DNA of 36,152 nucleotides from a bacterium (lineage in GTDB: Bacteria > Patescibacteriota > Saccharimonadia > Saccharimonadales > SZUA-47). Shown here in pieces: positions 1 to 8,078 of the stretch. The position numbers and the translations under genes were made by a program. The stretch lies in assembly GCA_030430915.1 (NCBI GenBank), contig JAUIKH010000008.1, forward strand, positions 1 to 36,152, in the 5' to 3' direction. A model generated the notes under the pieces. It worked only from the letters and a program-made list of their open reading frames with translations. It did no database searches and was not told the origin of the DNA. Positions within the stretch are counted from its first letter, which is position 1. Each line of letters starts with the position of its first letter.

Positions 1-264
1 AAAATTTATATAGTCAAAAAACCCAATTGGAAGTCTATACTTACTGACATGGGACCTTAAGCTTGCTGCAGGACTAAAGCCTATACTCATACCACCCGCA
101 TCTTTCGCACCTTTAGCCGCATAAAGTGGCAAACCGACTGTAGCGCCAGTTGTCAGAATATGTCCAGCTTTAGCAATTTCAACACCAAGTTCGTAGGCTA
201 TTCCACACGACTCATCTACTGAATCTCCAGCAGCCGCCCCTGATACACATATTGAATAATTCAT
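1..264 (-). CDS. LOG/SLOG-like nucleotide-binding protein (3' end cut by window)
   Basis: This ORF is not in the supplied track. It reads from ATG at 264 (MNYSICVSGAAAGDSVDES) with no stop down to base 1, so only about 88 N-terminal residues are present. The opening beta-strand followed by a Gly/Ala-rich loop, then HILTTGATVGLPLYAAKGAKDAGG, looks like the Rossmann-like fold of the SLOG/LOG superfamily (lysine-decarboxylase-like or TIGR00725-type proteins), in which a Gly-rich TTGG-like loop binds a nucleotide or phosphate. The usual PGGxGT motif would lie beyond the window edge, so the subgroup cannot be set. It follows the unknown gene at 290-1507 by 25 bp on the same strand and may be the last gene of the fba-pfkB unit. 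An AAGGA lies about 17 nt before the start, which is too far for a good SD. The family call is moderate and the exact substrate is unknown. Confidence 0.6.
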   Translation of the reverse strand, partial: MNYSICVSGAAAGDSVDESCGIAYELGVEIAKAGHILTTGATVGLPLYAAKGAKDAGGMSIGFSPAASLRSHVSKYRLPIGFFDYINF

Positions 265-289
265 AATATTTTGTTTAAAATCCTTAAGC

Positions 290-1507
290 TTATACTAGCA
301 CATTAGACTGATTTAAAGTAAGTTGATGCACTAAAGAATGAGCCAGTACATCTTCTTGTAAATACCTGACTTGAATTTCGTTCCACAACGAATTTTCGAA
401 ATGCACTACACTTTGTTCACCATATTCTAGCTCGTTAACAAGTGATAGTAGTACGTCTGTTAAGTGAATAGACACCGGTTTGAGTGAATTAGTTGATATA
501 GCTAAATAATGGCTATAAATCCAAAAATCCATTTCACTGACTAAACTTGCTAGTTTTGTTTCTGTGGTACTCCAATTTAAATCATCTAGTACAAATTCTG
601 TTTCAGGTGCACTGATTTTTATGTGACCTTTTCCTAATAACTCATGAACTGCTGCCCAAGAAGGAGTTAAGCCATGAATACTAACAAGCTGTGCTTGTTT
701 TTTATGAGCTATTTCAGAAAGAACCAATGAAAAGCCATGGCCCAGAGCTTCTTGCCTATAAGGTAAACTTCTTACTGATAAATTTTGTGCTTGTTGCAAG
801 AGCAAGCTTAAAGCTAAAGCAATTGATCCAGTCTTGGTTTTATCAAAAACTGGCAAAACTACCACACTTCCGGTTTCGGCATTGGTTGTATAGGCTCTGG
901 AATTGTCAATTATATTTATAACCTTTTTATACCAATTATCTGGCATCAAGACGTATTCTACCTGTTGCCAACTAACATATTTTGGCTCCAATCTTCTCAT
1001 TTTTGCATGAATCTGAGATTTCCAGGATTTATCTTCTATTATTGTTGCTAGATGATAAAGAAGCTTAGGATTTTCTCTTTTTAGCACAGAGTCCAAGGAT
1101 CTATACTTTAGAGTTTTTAGTGTTTTTTTCGGTGGCACTGCTTTTAGTATTTTTTTAGTTCCTGAATTTGTTAAAGCTAGACACTTCTCATTGCCAGATA
1201 ATTTGTTAGAAGTAGTAGCTAAAATTTTAGCAACTTTTTCAGGATTTTTTCGCCCGATATTTAGTTTTTTTACTATAAGTTCATCGTGTTTTTTAGCTAG
1301 ATGAAGTAATGCATAATACATCTCTTTTGGCTTGGTATCAGATATATCTAGGCCAATCTGCCTTATTTTGTCTCGGCTCTTTGTAATTAGCTCTGCGGTT
1401 AGTTTTATATCAAGTCCAGGGTGCATGCAAGCTTTCTCAAGCTTATCGATATACCTACGAAATCCCTTCTCATCCACGTCGAGAAGTTGTACTAGTAACT
1501 TTGACAT
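290..1507 (-). CDS. Uncharacterised soluble protein coupled to the PfkB kinase gene
   Basis: I do not recognise this protein (405 aa from the ATG at 1507). It has no signal peptide, membrane segment or Cys cluster. The first ~120 residues are Lys-rich and look helical; the middle (about 130-200) is basic and Trp/Tyr-rich; the last ~190 look like a mixed alpha/beta domain with strands such as GSVVVLPVF and AQLVSIHGL. The track starts at GTG 1513, but the AAAGAG at the end of pfkB sits 8 nt before ATG 1507 and only 2 nt before the GTG, so I prefer the ATG. The pfkB stop codon lies between SD and start, which implies translational coupling. Position after fba and pfkB suggests a link to sugar-phosphate metabolism, but nothing in the sequence proves this. 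Confidence 0.75.
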   Translation of the reverse strand: MSKLLVQLLDVDEKGFRRYIDKLEKACMHPGLDIKLTAELITKSRDKIRQIGLDISDTKPKEMYYALLHLAKKHDELIVKKLNIGRKNPEKVAKILATTSNKLSGNEKCLALTNSGTKKILKAVPPKKTLKTLKYRSLDSVLKRENPKLLYHLATIIEDKSWKSQIHAKMRRLEPKYVSWQQVEYVLMPDNWYKKVINIIDNSRAYTTNAETGSVVVLPVFDKTKTGSIALALSLLLQQAQNLSVRSLPYRQEALGHGFSLVLSEIAHKKQAQLVSIHGLTPSWAAVHELLGKGHIKISAPETEFVLDDLNWSTTETKLASLVSEMDFWIYSHYLAISTNSLKPVSIHLTDVLLSLVNELEYGEQSVVHFENSLWNEIQVRYLQEDVLAHSLVHQLTLNQSNVLV

Positions 1508-1509
1508 GT

Positions 1510-2520
1510 TCACATCTCTTTGGGGTGATAATTGTTTGGTGCGTTCCTTAAGTAGTAGTCAATCTGATCTTCACTTAACAATCCTTCTTGTGCTCCAACA
1601 TGCTGAACAACATTCATAGAATTAATCGGAGCCCATAGTAACGCACTAGGTACATCAGCCCCCTTCATTAAAGCTGCGGTAAATGTTGAAGCAAATGAAT
1701 CTCCGGCTCCAGTTCTATCTACAGGTGGAGCTGGATCTGGATAAAGTGGCATACTCCAGCGCTTGTTACCGTCAGATGCATAAGCACCATTTGGACCGTC
1801 TGTTACTAATGCCGTTTTGATACCTGCTTCGTGCATTTTGTTTAATTGATCATTAATATCTTCATGGTTTGCTTTAAAAACTTCTGTTGCCTCTTCTCGA
1901 TTAAGAGCCACTACGTTACTCCTGGCGTAGAGTTTTTTAAGTCTATCTATTCCGGCCTCCATCTGGAAAGTCCCTGGTTGGAAAGCTAATTTAACTTCAG
2001 GATTTTCTTCAAGCCATTCAACAACATCATCATGATAATGATCTATTGCTTTTTCACTTATTGAACTAAAGTAAACCCATCTTGGAACATCATTTGGTCT
2101 AAAACGAGGCCAATGATAGTCATATTCTTCGTGTTTTATTAAAATAGTTCTTTCTTCTTTGTACCAAAGCACGTAATGATAGTTACTGACCTTGCCAGGA
2201 TTTTCATGGACAAATCTAGTGTCTACACCTTCTTGTTTAAGCTGTCTGGCTATATCAACGCCCCTTTGGTCATCTCCAATATTTGTAGCAAATCCAGTCT
2301 TTAGTCCCAGTCTAGAAAATGCTACTGCAGCATTAGCTGCATTTCCAACAGCATTCACAACTTGATCATGGTCAAATGGCAGTTTGGACCCAAACTCCAT
2401 GCATAAAACATTCTTATCGTTCTTTTTTTCTATCCATGCTTCATCATCTTTCAGCTTTATAAATGCATCAATAACGACATCACCAACTGCGACAACGTCT
2501 AACTTTTGCTGTGTGCTCAT
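1510..2520 (-). CDS. PfkB/ribokinase-family sugar kinase
   Basis: An ATP-dependent sugar kinase of the PfkB fold, 336 aa, full length for the family. The N-terminal strand AVGDVVIDAF, the family signature GNAANAAVAFSRLG near residues 59-72 and the C-terminal signature DRTGAGDSFAS at 268-278 are all present. GAGD (271-274) forms the anion hole and Asp274 is the expected catalytic base. The start is ATG with AGGAT five nt upstream, and the gene follows fba by 2 bp. Adjacency to a class II aldolase suggests that it phosphorylates fructose 6-phosphate or fructose 1-phosphate and so fills the missing phosphofructokinase step, but PfkB members also include ribokinases and nucleoside kinases, so the substrate is inferred from neighbours only. 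Confidence 0.88.
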   Translation of the reverse strand: MSTQQKLDVVAVGDVVIDAFIKLKDDEAWIEKKNDKNVLCMEFGSKLPFDHDQVVNAVGNAANAAVAFSRLGLKTGFATNIGDDQRGVDIARQLKQEGVDTRFVHENPGKVSNYHYVLWYKEERTILIKHEEYDYHWPRFRPNDVPRWVYFSSISEKAIDHYHDDVVEWLEENPEVKLAFQPGTFQMEAGIDRLKKLYARSNVVALNREEATEVFKANHEDINDQLNKMHEAGIKTALVTDGPNGAYASDGNKRWSMPLYPDPAPPVDRTGAGDSFASTFTAALMKGADVPSALLWAPINSMNVVQHVGAQEGLLSEDQIDYYLRNAPNNYHPKEM

Positions 2521-2522
2521 CT

Positions 2523-3437
2523 TTATCCTATCCGTGCCTTTCCTGCGCTATTAAATAACGCTATTTTTGATTCAACTACACCTTGAACAGCAGCAATAAC
2601 TTCATCCATTAATTTAACGACTGCATACTGAGTTTTGTTCTCGGCCAACACTCTTTCCAAAGTTTCCCTATAAGCCTTCCTCATATCGCTGTTAATATTA
2701 ATCTTTTGAACACCTATTTTTACTGCTTCTTCAAAATAGTGCCCTGGAGTTCCGCTACCGCCGTGCAATGAGATATTACAAGATATTGCATTTCTAATTT
2801 CTTGTAACAATTCTAGATCTAAAACCTTCGGAGTCGGGTAGCTACCATGGAGATTACCGATTGCAGCGGCAAATGTATCTATGCCTGTTTTGTTTACGAA
2901 CTCAGCAGATCCCTGAGGTGTGCTGAATGTTTTTTTAATTTCTTCATAGTCTATTTCTTCAGTATGTACATTTGAACTGCCGCCGAAATAATGTGGCTCA
3001 CTTTCGACTAATGCCCCTGTTAATTTGGCATGTTCAACAACTTTTCTGGTAGACTCTTCGATTTCTTCATCTGAAGCATCGTGGTTAGCTTGACTTATAT
3101 CTATATGGATAAACTCAAATCCAGCTTCTATACCTTCGATTGCCTCATCGACACTAGGACTATGATCAAGATTTACATACATTTCCACACCGTATTCTTC
3201 TTTGTAATTGTCGACCATATCCCTGACATTGTCTAAGCCTATCGCTTTAACCTCTCCTGAGCTAACTTCAACTAGTACTGGAGAGTTAGTTTTTTTAGCC
3301 GCTCTTACGACAGAAATTAATGTCTCTTGGTTATCTAAATTAAATGCACCAACCGCGAACTTTTCTGATCTGGCTCTATCCATCAGTTGTCTAGCATCGG
3401 AACAATTTTTTCTTATTTGCTGCAGAGATAATCCCAC
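2523..3437 (-). CDS. fba: Class II (zinc) fructose-bisphosphate aldolase
   Basis: Cytoplasmic aldolase cleaving fructose 1,6-bisphosphate to DHAP and glyceraldehyde 3-phosphate, or a close class II relative such as tagatose-bisphosphate aldolase. Visible motifs: GAFNLDNQETL near 30-40, NLDHSPS with the Asp91/His92 catalytic and zinc-ligand pair, the zinc-ligand region AIGNLHGSYP (~193-201), HGGSG at 225-229, and the phosphate-binding stretch INININSDMR-like around 246-253. At 304 aa the length is normal. The usual Glu-rich loop (EAELGxxGGxED) reads VESEPHYFGGSS, an unusual version. The start is GTG, supported by GAAGGTGG about 8 nt upstream. It leads the fba-pfkB-unknown unit and has its own promoter at 3462-3491. 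Confidence 0.9.
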   Translation of the reverse strand: MGLSLQQIRKNCSDARQLMDRARSEKFAVGAFNLDNQETLISVVRAAKKTNSPVLVEVSSGEVKAIGLDNVRDMVDNYKEEYGVEMYVNLDHSPSVDEAIEGIEAGFEFIHIDISQANHDASDEEIEESTRKVVEHAKLTGALVESEPHYFGGSSNVHTEEIDYEEIKKTFSTPQGSAEFVNKTGIDTFAAAIGNLHGSYPTPKVLDLELLQEIRNAISCNISLHGGSGTPGHYFEEAVKIGVQKININSDMRKAYRETLERVLAENKTQYAVVKLMDEVIAAVQGVVESKIALFNSAGKARIG

Positions 3438-3461
3438 TATTTATCCACCTTCATTTGCTCC

Positions 3462-3491
3462 ATTGTAACTGCTTACGTTTACTAATTGCAA
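3462..3491 (-). promoter_or_regulatory. Promoter of the fba-pfkB unit
   Basis: On the minus strand, TTGCAA (3486-3491), an 18-nt spacer, then TACAAT (3462-3467). The predicted start leaves a leader of about 18 nt that carries the SD of the GTG-started aldolase gene. The same two hexamers recur before gap and the glutaredoxin-like gene. Confidence 0.65.
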
Positions 3492-3541
3492 GCTAAAATA
3501 ATCAAACAAACTTTGCAATATTACTGAAAGTTGCCAAGACA

Positions 3542-4510
3542 TTACTTACTTTCGCATAAAGTATGGGCATTAACCATTACATTTTTGACAGTTAGTCCGT
3601 AGTGGTTTAGTAGCTCTTCTGGTGTACCTGACTGGCCATACTCGTCTTTTATACCCATTCTTTTAATTGGTACAGGTAAATTTTCACCTAATAATTCTGA
3701 TACTGCCCCACCTAGCCCGCCGCTTATCTGAGCTTCTTCAATAGTTATAACTTTTTTAGTCTTTTTTACGCTTGTCAGAATCGTTGCTCCGTCTAGTGGC
3801 TTAACCGTTGGGCAATGTATTACCTCCGCATCAATACCGTCTTTGAATAGCTTTTCGGCAGCTTCCATGGCTACCGATGTCATAGTACCGTTAGCAATAA
3901 TTGTTAGGTCTTGTCCTGGAGAAAATACGTATGCTTTGCCAATTTCGAATGGTGTTTTATCAGTAGTCATAACGGGAGATTTATCTCTAGCCAATCTCAA
4001 ATAATTTGGCCTAGGATCGTTGGCCATTGCAATCGTTGCTTTTTCAGCTTCTACACTGTCACCGGGTACAATAACCACCATGTTTGGCATTACTCGCATT
4101 AAAGCAACATCTTCTAGCATTTGATGAGTTGCACCATCAGGTCCTGTATATAACCCAGCATGGGCTCCAATAATTTTAACTGGCTGATTGTTTAGTGCAG
4201 CTGTTGTTTTAATCTGTTCCCAATTTCGTCCTGGGCTAAATGCCGCATAGCTTGCAGTAAATGGTATCTTGCCCATCTTTGCCATACCACTAGCAACTGT
4301 AACTAAATTCTGTTCGGCAATTCCCACTTCAACATAACGTTCTGGAAACTTTTCGGCAAAAGGTGCAATTTGCACCGACCCTGTTAAATCTGCACAAAGC
4401 GCAACAACTTGTTTGTTAACTTCTCCAGCCTTGACTAAACCTCTACCAAAGCCTTTTCTTGTCGGCTCACTACCCCAGTTTTCAATGTCTAGTAAATGCA
4501 AATCCTTCAT
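3542..4510 (-). CDS. tktB: Transketolase C-terminal subunit
   Basis: Pyrimidine-binding plus C-terminal domains of a two-gene transketolase, 322 aa. ADLTGSVQ (40-47) and VGIAEQN (62-68) are typical; Glu66 should contact the aminopyrimidine ring of thiamine diphosphate. Later blocks such as GPDGATHQMLEDVALMR and the GGLGGAVSELL region fit the family. It cannot work without the N-terminal half encoded at 4947-5849. Together they move two-carbon ketol units between sugar phosphates in the pentose phosphate shunt. The start ATG has GGAGG upstream and overlaps the membrane-protein stop by 4 bp. The intergenic gap downstream to the fba promoter has only a weak AACTTT/AAAGTT hairpin. A DXS-like role is possible but less likely given rpe and rpiB nearby. 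The symbol is a convention for the C subunit. Confidence 0.9.
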   Translation of the reverse strand: MKDLHLLDIENWGSEPTRKGFGRGLVKAGEVNKQVVALCADLTGSVQIAPFAEKFPERYVEVGIAEQNLVTVASGMAKMGKIPFTASYAAFSPGRNWEQIKTTAALNNQPVKIIGAHAGLYTGPDGATHQMLEDVALMRVMPNMVVIVPGDSVEAEKATIAMANDPRPNYLRLARDKSPVMTTDKTPFEIGKAYVFSPGQDLTIIANGTMTSVAMEAAEKLFKDGIDAEVIHCPTVKPLDGATILTSVKKTKKVITIEEAQISGGLGGAVSELLGENLPVPIKRMGIKDEYGQSGTPEELLNHYGLTVKNVMVNAHTLCESK

Positions 4511-4950
4511 TGATTAGTCCTCCACACAGAAAAAGACACAAATAAGATACCTGTAACAATTAATAGTAGCCCTAAGGACTGAAAAATATCAGTTTTTTCT
4601 TTATAAACGACAACTCCCATTAAACTAGCAACTAATACGGCTCCTCCATATACAAGTGGAGTTACAAAGCTCACGTTCTCGCCACTTGCAAAAATTCGTG
4701 TTAATGCAATTGTAAAAATACCAATACATAGACCGCCAAATACTGCCCACACATATCCTTTAGAAGTTGATCCTCCAGGCGACAATCTTTGTGATGAAAA
4801 CAAAACAAATAATGATGCTGGAACTAAAAATCCTATGAAATTTACTATTGTACCAAGAATATTTGAATTTATATTTATTGCTCCACGACTAAATGCCAAA
4901 ATACTACCTGCATACGCCAATACTGCAATTATCATTAGCAAATAATTCAT
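4507..4950 (-). CDS. Small 5-TM DMT/EamA-like membrane protein inside the transketolase operon
   Basis: A 147-aa integral membrane protein with about five hydrophobic helices (near 3-21, 32-52, 66-87, 94-116 and 122-143). The Gly-rich helices and the end VYKEKTDIFQSLGLLLIVTGILF resemble the last helices of one EamA/DMT repeat, so it is probably a half-size transporter that would have to dimerise. It overlaps tktN upstream by 4 bp (4947-4950) and tktC downstream by 4 bp (4507-4510), with AGGAA before its start. The position between two subunits of one enzyme is striking and suggests co-translation, possibly with a role in sugar or metabolite transport. The substrate is unknown and the family call is moderate. 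Confidence 0.75.
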   Translation of the reverse strand: MNYLLMIIAVLAYAGSILAFSRGAININSNILGTIVNFIGFLVPASLFVLFSSQRLSPGGSTSKGYVWAVFGGLCIGIFTIALTRIFASGENVSFVTPLVYGGAVLVASLMGVVVYKEKTDIFQSLGLLLIVTGILFVSFSVWRTNQ

Positions 4951-5849
4951 TCGTGTTCGTTCCTAATCTTCCCACGCAAAGTCCTAAGCTCTTTTAGCGC
5001 GACCTTAGCTTGTTCATTTTTAGGCGGTGCTCCAGCTACATCAGATAGGCCAACCGGCATACCATGCCAATGGTAATCATATTCCATATAATCAACGCCT
5101 TTGCCAGGTACTGTGTGGGCAATAATTACTATTGGCTTCTCAACAATTGCCCTAGCCATTGAACAGGCATCAATAACAGCTTCTATGTCATTGCCGTCAA
5201 TGTCTATCACATGCCAACCAAAACTCTCCCATTTAGCCTTGAGATCTTCGAGAGGCATTACATGTTCTGTAGTTCCATCAATTTGGATATTATTCCTATC
5301 AACTATTCCAATAATATTGTGCAGGTTGTATTTTGAGCACAGCATTGCTGCTTCCCATATATTTCCTTCGTTAAGTTCTCCGTCACCCATAACCGTATAA
5401 ATCCATCGATGACTTACTTTATCCATTTTCATGGATAATGAAATGCCAGCAGCTTGGCTTAAGCCACAGCCCAGTGGACCACTGGTATTTTCTAGACCCG
5501 GCAACTTCTCACGTTCTGGGTGCCCTTGCAGTCTACTTTTAAACTTTCTTAGAGTCTTAAGCTCATCTTTAGGAAAGTATCCTGCATTAGCCATTGCTGC
5601 GTATTGAACGGGTACACAATGACCATTACTCAATAAGAGTATGTCTCTCTCTTCCCAATTTGGATTTTCTGGATCATGTTTTAAGATATCAAAATATAGA
5701 GCAGAAAAAATGTCGGCTAAACCTAAAGGCCCAGCACTGTGACCACTACCGGCTTCTTCAAGGCTTTTTATGATGTCCTGTCTTATGTCATTAGCTATTA
5801 ATTCTAACTTATCAATAGATAATTTACTTGCTGTATAGTTTTTTCCCAT
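4947..5849 (-). CDS. tktA: Transketolase N-terminal (thiamine diphosphate-binding) subunit
   Basis: Thiamine-diphosphate-binding half of a split transketolase, 300 aa. SGHSAGPLG (35-43) carries the conserved His37; NTSGPLGCGLSQAAG (121-135) and the cofactor motif GDGELNEGNIWEA (155-167) running to DRNN (184-187) bind the diphosphate through magnesium. It pairs with the C subunit at 3542-4510, from which it is separated by the 147-aa membrane-protein gene. It starts 5 bp after the rpe stop without a clear SD, so translation probably continues from rpe. Split transketolases are known in archaea and various bacteria; here both halves look intact. Confidence 0.9.
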   Translation of the reverse strand: MGKNYTASKLSIDKLELIANDIRQDIIKSLEEAGSGHSAGPLGLADIFSALYFDILKHDPENPNWEERDILLLSNGHCVPVQYAAMANAGYFPKDELKTLRKFKSRLQGHPEREKLPGLENTSGPLGCGLSQAAGISLSMKMDKVSHRWIYTVMGDGELNEGNIWEAAMLCSKYNLHNIIGIVDRNNIQIDGTTEHVMPLEDLKAKWESFGWHVIDIDGNDIEAVIDACSMARAIVEKPIVIIAHTVPGKGVDYMEYDYHWHGMPVGLSDVAGAPPKNEQAKVALKELRTLRGKIRNEHE

Positions 5850-5854
5850 TACGC

Positions 5855-6481
5855 TTATGATATCAAAGATGTAAGCTTGTCGTAAGTCTTTTTAGGATTT
5901 TTGGCATTTTTTAAAAAACTTCCAACATTCACAATAGAAACACCAGCAAAAACAATTTCCTCAATGTTTTCATCGTTAACTCCACCATCCCAAGATATTT
6001 CTACGTTAGGAAATCTTTCTTTGACCTCATATGCTTTTTTAGTCATAGTCATATCTGCTTTGCCTCCTTGATGGCCTAAGTTTCCAGCAAATATCAGCAC
6101 ATGGTCAAACAACCCTTCATATCTTGTCAATATTAGTATGGGTGTTTCAGGTAACAGGGCTATGCCTGCTCTTGTTCCATTTTTTTGCAACATCTTTAAG
6201 CAGTCTGTAATATCCCTAGACTCGGCATGTAAAATTACTAAATCTGCATCTAGCCTTAAAATATCTTTGATGTAGTTTTTTGGAGATTTATACATTATGT
6301 GTGCATGCGTGATTAACGCATCGTCTCTCCATGCCTTATTTAGTGGAAGTAACTTAGTAGGTGCCAGCTCTCCATCGGCAAAATCTAAATGCACACCGTC
6401 AGCAAAATCAGCAATCAGCTCCATTTGCTGCCTATACTCATGTTCATCATCAGTGGTTATGGTCGGAGTTATTACTGCCAT
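5855..6481 (-). CDS. rpe: Ribulose-phosphate 3-epimerase-like protein
   Basis: A TIM-barrel protein of 208 aa, slightly short for Rpe. It is divergent, but the expected metal/catalytic set can be aligned: His31 and Asp33 in VHLDFADG, His61 in HAHIMYKSP (usual DVHLMVxxP) and Asp165 in SWDGGVN. The usual NPGFGGQ phosphate loop reads GNLGHQGG. It should interconvert ribulose 5-phosphate and xylulose 5-phosphate, feeding the transketolase encoded immediately downstream. No SD precedes the ATG; a TAAAAT box lies 6 nt upstream, suggesting a leaderless start. The gene heads the rpe-tktN-membrane-tktC unit. Confidence 0.82.
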   Translation of the reverse strand: MAVITPTITTDDEHEYRQQMELIADFADGVHLDFADGELAPTKLLPLNKAWRDDALITHAHIMYKSPKNYIKDILRLDADLVILHAESRDITDCLKMLQKNGTRAGIALLPETPILILTRYEGLFDHVLIFAGNLGHQGGKADMTMTKKAYEVKERFPNVEISWDGGVNDENIEEIVFAGVSIVNVGSFLKNAKNPKKTYDKLTSLIS

Positions 6482-6487
6482 ACTTAT

Positions 6488-6493
6488 ATTTTA
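6488..6493 (-). promoter_or_regulatory. -10 box of a probable leaderless rpe promoter
   Basis: TAAAAT ends 6 nt before the rpe ATG. No convincing -35 was found, and no SD is present. Part of the window-wide leaderless pattern described in the findings. Confidence 0.4.
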
Positions 6494-6574
6494 ACAAAAA
6501 CGTTGAGTTTTTTTACTTCAATATCCACTTCAAGCGCTTCATCTATTCGAAAATTAACGATAGCTTATTGCGAC

Positions 6575-7030
6575 TTAATAGGCAATTAAATCATCAAGTT
6601 GTTTATTGCGCCTTTTGTACCTAGGGGCGCCCGCAAAAGGTGTAGAAAGCCACGCATCTACTATTTGTTTCCAGGAAGAGTCATCCATAAGAATTTCTGC
6701 TGGTAGTGCAAGAACATTGCTGTCCTCATCTTTTCTAATGCTAGTAGCTGCTTCAACACTAAATCCAAGTCCAGCTCTTATACCTTTGAATCGGTTAGCA
6801 GCCATAACCATTCCCTGACCACTGCCGCAAATTAATATACCTCTGGGATCATTATCTTGGGTACTTTGCATTGCGTTAACTACTCGCTGGGCGAAAACTG
6901 GGAAATCATCATCAGAATCACGTTGCTCATCACCCTCATCTTCTACATCAATACCTTGTTTCCTGATATATTCTGTAACCTTTTTTTTAAGGTCAAACCC
7001 ATTATGGTCAGCTCCTATAAAAATTTTCAT
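6575..7030 (-). CDS. rpiB: Ribose-5-phosphate isomerase B / LacAB-family sugar-phosphate isomerase
   Basis: A 151-aa RpiB/LacA/LacB-family isomerase linking ribose 5-phosphate and ribulose 5-phosphate. IGADHNGFDLK at the N-terminus and ILICGSGQGM with Cys68, the expected catalytic base, are conserved, as are NRFKGIRA and SNVLALPA. The segment usually reading R-x-H-N-D-A-N reads RKDEDSN, so the ring-opening His of the E. coli enzyme is replaced by Asp. The ATG overlaps the gap stop by 4 bp (7027-7030), so the two are co-translated. The 93-bp gap before rpe holds that gene's own candidate promoter. Given rpe and transketolase nearby, ribose 5-phosphate is the likeliest substrate. Confidence 0.88.
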   Translation of the reverse strand: MKIFIGADHNGFDLKKKVTEYIRKQGIDVEDEGDEQRDSDDDFPVFAQRVVNAMQSTQDNDPRGILICGSGQGMVMAANRFKGIRAGLGFSVEAATSIRKDEDSNVLALPAEILMDDSSWKQIVDAWLSTPFAGAPRYKRRNKQLDDLIAY

Positions 7031-8049
7031 GAGTCTTTTTGCAGAGATTTACCTACGTCAGCTACTAGTTCAACGAGCCGATTAGAGTAGCCCCATTCGT
7101 TGTCATACCACACCACTACCTTAGCTAAATTACCGTCAACTACTTTGGTTAAGGGCAGGTCTATTATCCCACTATGACTATTACCGATAAAGTCGCTACT
7201 GACTAGTTCTTCTTCTGTGCAGCTAATAATGCCCTGATAATAGGGTTGTTTGCAAGCTTCTTTAAGTTTATTCTTTAATTCTTCCTCAGTTGAATTTTCC
7301 TTGAGCAGTATAGTCACGTCACTGACGCTTACAACGCTAGTCGGGACCCTTACAGCCATACCGTCAAACTTATCTGTTAGACTCGGAACTGTCTTGGTTA
7401 CAGCAATAGCTGCTCCGGTGGTTGTTGGCACTATATTTTGGGCTGCAGCTCTAGCTCTTCTAAAATCTCTATGGGGAGAATCTTGTAGTCTCTGGTCGGC
7501 TGTGTAACTATGTATCGTTGTCATCATGGCTTTTTCTATACCTATCTCACGCTCAAGTACATCCATAACAGCCGCTAGGCTATTGGTTGTGCAGCTGGCA
7601 TTACTAAAAACATGCTTTTCTGAGTCATCTAGATTTGATTCGTTAGCTCCAATTACTATAGTTTCAGCTCCATCATCTTTTGCAGGAGCACTTATTACGA
7701 CTTTCTTAGCTCCAGCGTCAATGTGAGATCTAGCAAGTTCTGACTTAACAAAAAACCCAGTAGACTCTATAACTATGTCTACTTTGTTCTCTCCCCAAGG
7801 TAGTTTTGAGGGTTCTTTTTCTGAAAACACAGGTATTTTGTTACCGTCAACAATTAAGTGCTTTTCATCAAAATCAACTGAAAATTTATATTCCCCATAA
7901 TTAGTGTCGTGTTTTAGTAGATGGGCTAGCATTTTTGTTTCTGTAAGATCATTAAGCGCAACGACTTCCATATCTTTTCTGTCAAACGCTACCTTGAAAG
8001 CATTTCTACCTATCCTACCAAATCCATTGATTGCCACCCTTATTTTCAT
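7027..8049 (-). CDS. gap: Glyceraldehyde-3-phosphate dehydrogenase
   Basis: Phosphorylating GAPDH, 340 aa, full length. The NAD-binding start VAINGFGRIGRNAFK, the Asp of ALNDLT (31-36) that usually favours NAD, the active-site SNASCTTNS with Cys153, and the TTIHSYTADQ segment with His180 are all present, followed by the anion-site block RRARAAAQNIVPTTTGAA. It converts glyceraldehyde 3-phosphate to 1,3-bisphosphoglycerate in lower glycolysis. It leads a gap-rpiB unit from the promoter at 8079-8108. ATG 8049 has only a GGGG about 13 nt upstream as a possible SD. Confidence 0.96.
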   Translation of the reverse strand: MKIRVAINGFGRIGRNAFKVAFDRKDMEVVALNDLTETKMLAHLLKHDTNYGEYKFSVDFDEKHLIVDGNKIPVFSEKEPSKLPWGENKVDIVIESTGFFVKSELARSHIDAGAKKVVISAPAKDDGAETIVIGANESNLDDSEKHVFSNASCTTNSLAAVMDVLEREIGIEKAMMTTIHSYTADQRLQDSPHRDFRRARAAAQNIVPTTTGAAIAVTKTVPSLTDKFDGMAVRVPTSVVSVSDVTILLKENSTEEELKNKLKEACKQPYYQGIISCTEEELVSSDFIGNSHSGIIDLPLTKVVDGNLAKVVVWYDNEWGYSNRLVELVADVGKSLQKDS

Positions 8050-8078
8050 TTCAATTGTACCCCATTAAATTTAGCTAT

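Noticed and set aside
3438-3460. Five-codon upstream ORF (ATG AAG GTG GAT AAA TAG) before fba
   Set aside because: It overlaps the SD of the GTG start and is too short to tell from chance.
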